Made by a program: the position numbers and the translations under genes. Positions 6,675-8,769 of a DNA stretch of 8,769 bases are shown piece by piece (positions within the stretch are counted from its first letter, which is position 1; each line of letters starts with the position of its first letter). The notes beneath the pieces were generated by a model. It saw only the letters and a program-made list of their open reading frames with translations. It ran no database searches and was not told where the DNA came from. Source of the stretch: an uncultured Sutterella sp. (GTDB lineage Bacteria > Pseudomonadota > Gammaproteobacteria > Burkholderiales > Burkholderiaceae_F); the NCBI GenBank assembly GCA_902477615.1, contig CABSHY010000040.1, forward strand, positions 1-8,769, written 5' to 3'.

Positions 6675-7253
6675 TCACTTTAAACCAAAAACAGCGGCTA
6701 ACTCATCGGTATTGAGATTTTCGTCAAAGGGAATGAACTCACCTTTGGCATTTTTAAAGACCCCGTAAGGCACAGCTCGACAACCACTTCGACGGTGCAA
6801 TTTGGTGTTGGTCCAAACCTTTTGGCGAACATCCATCGGCAACTTCGTAATGTCATATTGAAGGCCACGGAAGTTGGGATCGCGGAAGTGCACGTGATGT
6901 TCTTCAAGTTTTGCAAACGGATCTTTTGCCGTCAAAATGACGGTGGCTTGTGGGTCCGAGTGCGGATTCATAAAAGCAATCGGGAAAAACGTGATTTGAA
7001 CACGATCCAACAAGGGACGCAAACGATCCATCAAACGAATGCAATCGGGACATTGCGTATCAAAAATAACATAGGCTTTGGGGCTGCCGGCGGCAGCAGG
7101 ATTAGTAAATCCAGTACCGTCTTTTTCTAAAGACTCGTACATTTTTTTGCCGTCCCAAATCGGAGGGACTACAGCGGGCTTGGCTTGGGCAACACCCGCA
7201 GCCAGCAAACCGACCAAACCGGTCAAGAGGGCTTCTCGGCGATTGATTGACAT
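6675..7253 (-). CDS. Periplasmic DsbG-like thiol:disulfide oxidoreductase, short form
   Basis: A 192-residue exported protein with a thioredoxin fold. Residues 1-24 form a signal peptide with a twin arginine (NRREALL) before the hydrophobic core and an AQA cleavage site; Tat or Sec export is possible. The active site is CPDC (C68, C71) in DTQCPDC, and the cis-proline loop is AVPYG with P162. The segment ILTAKDPFAKLEEHH (106-120) closely resembles the DsbG insertion in my recollection. E. coli DsbG is about 248 residues with an N-terminal dimerisation domain; here only about 35 residues separate the signal peptide from the first strand of the fold, so that domain is missing. A third cysteine, C158, sits four residues before the cis-proline. 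The likely role is reduction, isomerisation or rescue of cysteines in periplasmic proteins. The ATG has a TAAGGA Shine-Dalgarno at six nt. It forms its own transcription unit. Confidence 0.82.
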   Translation of the reverse strand: MSINRREALLTGLVGLLAAGVAQAKPAVVPPIWDGKKMYESLEKDGTGFTNPAAAGSPKAYVIFDTQCPDCIRLMDRLRPLLDRVQITFFPIAFMNPHSDPQATVILTAKDPFAKLEEHHVHFRDPNFRGLQYDITKLPMDVRQKVWTNTKLHRRSGCRAVPYGVFKNAKGEFIPFDENLNTDELAAVFGLK

Positions 7254-7366
7254 TCGTTTTCCTTATTCTCTTGTTGGTTAAAACATCGCTTTTTCAATCT
7301 TACCGCCTAAGGCCATCGAAATGGCTAAAAGTTAACATTTTTAAGCGATTTTCTCCCACTTTCCTT

Positions 7367-7375
7367 TGTTAGAAT
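7367..7375 (+). promoter_or_regulatory. Candidate extended -10 promoter of the response regulator
   Basis: TGTTAGAAT matches the extended -10 form TGnTATAAT at all but one position. It lies 57 nt upstream of the regulator's ATG, which would put the transcript start near 7382. No good -35 hexamer is present at the usual distance, which is tolerated by extended -10 promoters. The call rests on this one motif. Confidence 0.4.
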
Positions 7376-7405
7376 ATGGGGGTTAAAAATTTCGAAAAGT
7401 CGTAC

Positions 7406-7419
7406 CCGAGATTGCTCGG
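7406..7419 (+). promoter_or_regulatory. Small hairpin overlapping the Shine-Dalgarno of the response regulator
   Basis: CCGAG (7406-7410) pairs with CTCGG (7415-7419) around an ATTG loop. The ribosome binding site GGAG (7418-7421), ten nt before the ATG, shares two bases with the 3' arm. If formed in the mRNA, the 5-bp GC-rich stem would partly occlude the site. This is only a sequence observation. Confidence 0.35.
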
Positions 7420-7431
7420 AGCTTATACCTT

Positions 7432-8094
7432 ATGGCTGCAAGATTGAGAATTTTGATTTTTGAAAATGACGCTCATATCCGTGATCGCATGGAGCGCGTC
7501 ATTGGTGCTGAAACAGACATTCGCATCATCGGCACTGCCGAAACAAAATCGGCCGCTAAAAAACTTATTAACACCTATCCCTTTGAGACGCTTGTCATTG
7601 ATTTGACCCTGCCCGATGGTTTTGGTCTTGAAATTGTCTCTTGGGTCAATGAAAAATACCCTGAGAGCGACGTGTTGATTCTGGCCAATAGCGAAGACGA
7701 TCCCCACATTGTTAGCGCCATCGAAGCCGGTGCAACGGGTTACGTTTTAAAGTCAGCCATTGAATCTGACCTCATTAATGCCGTACGCCTTTTGCAAGCC
7801 GGCGGCTCTCCCGTGAGCCCCAATGTGGCCAAAAGTGTTTTGCGTGCACTGTGCACCAATTCCACTGTTGTGACTGAAAAAGTACCAACAGCCGTACCGC
7901 ATCCCCTTTCTGAACGTGAAACCGAAATTTTGCGCCTTTTAGCCAAAGGCATGAGCTTTAATGAAATCGGCAATATTTTGGCAATTTCCCCTCATACGGT
8001 CACGGCTCACATTAAAAAGATTTACCGAAAGCTCCAAGTTCATTCTCGCGGTGAAGCCGTTTACGAAGCCGCTCAAATGGGCATCATTCCTTAA
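7432..8094 (+). CDS. NarL/FixJ-family response regulator with atypical receiver
   Basis: A 220-residue transcription regulator: receiver domain (about 5-122), linker, and LuxR-type HTH (about 158-213, LSERETEILRLLAKG then ISPHTVTAHIKKIYRKL). The phosphoacceptor is D57 in LVIDLTLPDG, and the conserved Lys is K107 in YVLKSA. Two other conserved positions deviate: the acidic pair reads E11-N12 (FENDAHIR aligns with PhoB VEDEAPIR, so Asp becomes Asn), and the switch Thr/Ser at the end of strand 4 is A85 (LILANS). It may be phosphorylated unusually or act without phosphorylation. The HTH looks fully functional for DNA binding. No histidine kinase is visible, but the next gene begins 8 nt after the stop and is probably in the same operon. 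GGAG at ten nt supports the ATG at 7432. The target genes are unknown. Confidence 0.9.
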   Translation: MAARLRILIFENDAHIRDRMERVIGAETDIRIIGTAETKSAAKKLINTYPFETLVIDLTLPDGFGLEIVSWVNEKYPESDVLILANSEDDPHIVSAIEAGATGYVLKSAIESDLINAVRLLQAGGSPVSPNVAKSVLRALCTNSTVVTEKVPTAVPHPLSERETEILRLLAKGMSFNEIGNILAISPHTVTAHIKKIYRKLQVHSRGEAVYEAAQMGIIP

Positions 8095-8102
8095 ATTACA
8101 TT

Positions 8103-8769
8103 ATGGCTAATTGGTTAACCTTTCTTCTTTGTGTGGGCTCTGTCGGTATCACTTTTGCGATTACCACCGTTTTAGCCCATCGCACCCACCCTCACGCCCG
8201 TCATGAACGCGTGTTGGGTCTGGGTTTTGCGGTTGCTCTCGTCACCCTTTGTGCTTGGATTGCCTCTGACCTTCTGTCGTCACTCACGGTATTAACGCAA
8301 GGCGTTTTAACCGTAACGGCCGTTCTCATTTGTGTTGGTTACGCCTACATCGTTTTAGAGTCGCGCTCCATTTTGCGCTATGCAGGTGTGGGTTTGGCAG
8401 CCCTCCTTTGGATTGGGGCTTTAGTCAGTGATGCATTCTCAACCTCCAACTACCTTCCTTGGGCAACGTCTTTGGTTGGAGTCACGGCAAGCATTAACTT
8501 CTTGGGTCACTTGTTGCGGGCGCGCGTCAACAAAGCACTTTTACGAGCTCCCAAAGAAGCTCGCTTGAGAGCACCTAATGTGCAAGAAAAAGAGTTGGTC
8601 TATCACAGTGTGCGATTGTTTCTGGATAACCCCTCTCTTACCCAATCCGCTGATGGACAAAAAGTTTTAGAAGGTCTATCACTTTCATGCGAAGATCTTC
8701 CGGTGCTGATTTCTCGCTTGATGAAGGATTTCGCCGGCGACATTCCTCTTGAAGAAAATGTCTCAGACA
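8103..8769 (+). CDS. Multi-spanning membrane protein of unknown function, partial (runs off the window)
   Basis: An open frame from ATG 8103 continues for 222 codons with no stop before the window ends. It begins 8 nt after the response regulator stop, so co-transcription is likely, though no clear Shine-Dalgarno is seen. Five hydrophobic segments can be drawn, at about residues 4-25, 37-61, 63-87, 90-112 and 117-138. A basic stretch (RARVNKALLRAPKEARLR, 139-156) follows, consistent with a cytoplasmic side. Residues about 160-222 are soluble and include LFLDNPSLT and LSLSCEDLPVLISRLM. This recalls, weakly, the start of the AraC-type HTH in membrane-anchored AraC regulators; a sensor kinase with a 5TM sensor is the other possibility suggested by context. 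I cannot name the family. The codon pattern matches its neighbour, and nothing looks broken. Confidence 0.75.
   Translation, partial: MANWLTFLLCVGSVGITFAITTVLAHRTHPHARHERVLGLGFAVALVTLCAWIASDLLSSLTVLTQGVLTVTAVLICVGYAYIVLESRSILRYAGVGLAALLWIGALVSDAFSTSNYLPWATSLVGVTASINFLGHLLRARVNKALLRAPKEARLRAPNVQEKELVYHSVRLFLDNPSLTQSADGQKVLEGLSLSCEDLPVLISRLMKDFAGDIPLEENVSD

Overview
The window looks like a chromosomal segment of a Gram-negative proteobacterium with moderate GC content. Indications are a tail-to-head ppk1-ppx operon with a Pho-type promoter, a periplasmic DsbG-like thiol oxidoreductase and a NarL/FixJ response regulator. The style of the proteins would fit Burkholderiales, possibly a gut Sutterellaceae-like lineage. 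That placement is an impression from the proteins, not a measured result. No rRNA, tRNA, CRISPR array, insertion sequence or phage gene was seen.

Layout, left to right. Positions 1-403 are AT-rich and non-coding and carry several inverted repeats. Next, on the plus strand, come a tandem-domain universal stress protein (404-1303), a strong hairpin (1331-1361) and a 12-TM-type MFS transporter (about 1372-2565). The MFS gene meets the next gene tail to tail with no spacer. On the minus strand lie ppx/gppA (2566-4218) and ppk1 (4234-6507), a two-gene operon whose promoter region carries a good candidate Pho box (6559-6576). Upstream of that, also on the minus strand and closed by its own terminator, is a short DsbG-like secreted protein (6675-7253). 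A divergent intergenic region separates it from a LuxR-type response regulator (7432-8094). The regulator is followed after 8 nt by a multi-TM membrane protein that runs off the window (8103 onward).

The central theme is polyphosphate metabolism. Ppk1 makes polyphosphate from ATP and Ppx degrades it (or GppA-type activity degrades pppGpp). The Pho-box arrangement implies that phosphate starvation controls synthesis. The UspA protein is a plausible stress-response neighbour but has its own transcription unit.

Most genes are ordinary members of known families. The points most worth a second look are: the Pho box with an exactly spaced -10-like hexamer; a lysine/serine/alanine-rich N-terminal extension of about 65 residues on Ppk1; a response regulator receiver with two of its conserved residues replaced (N12 and A85); and the uncharacterised membrane protein coupled to it. 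I did not find clear evidence of a wholly new system.
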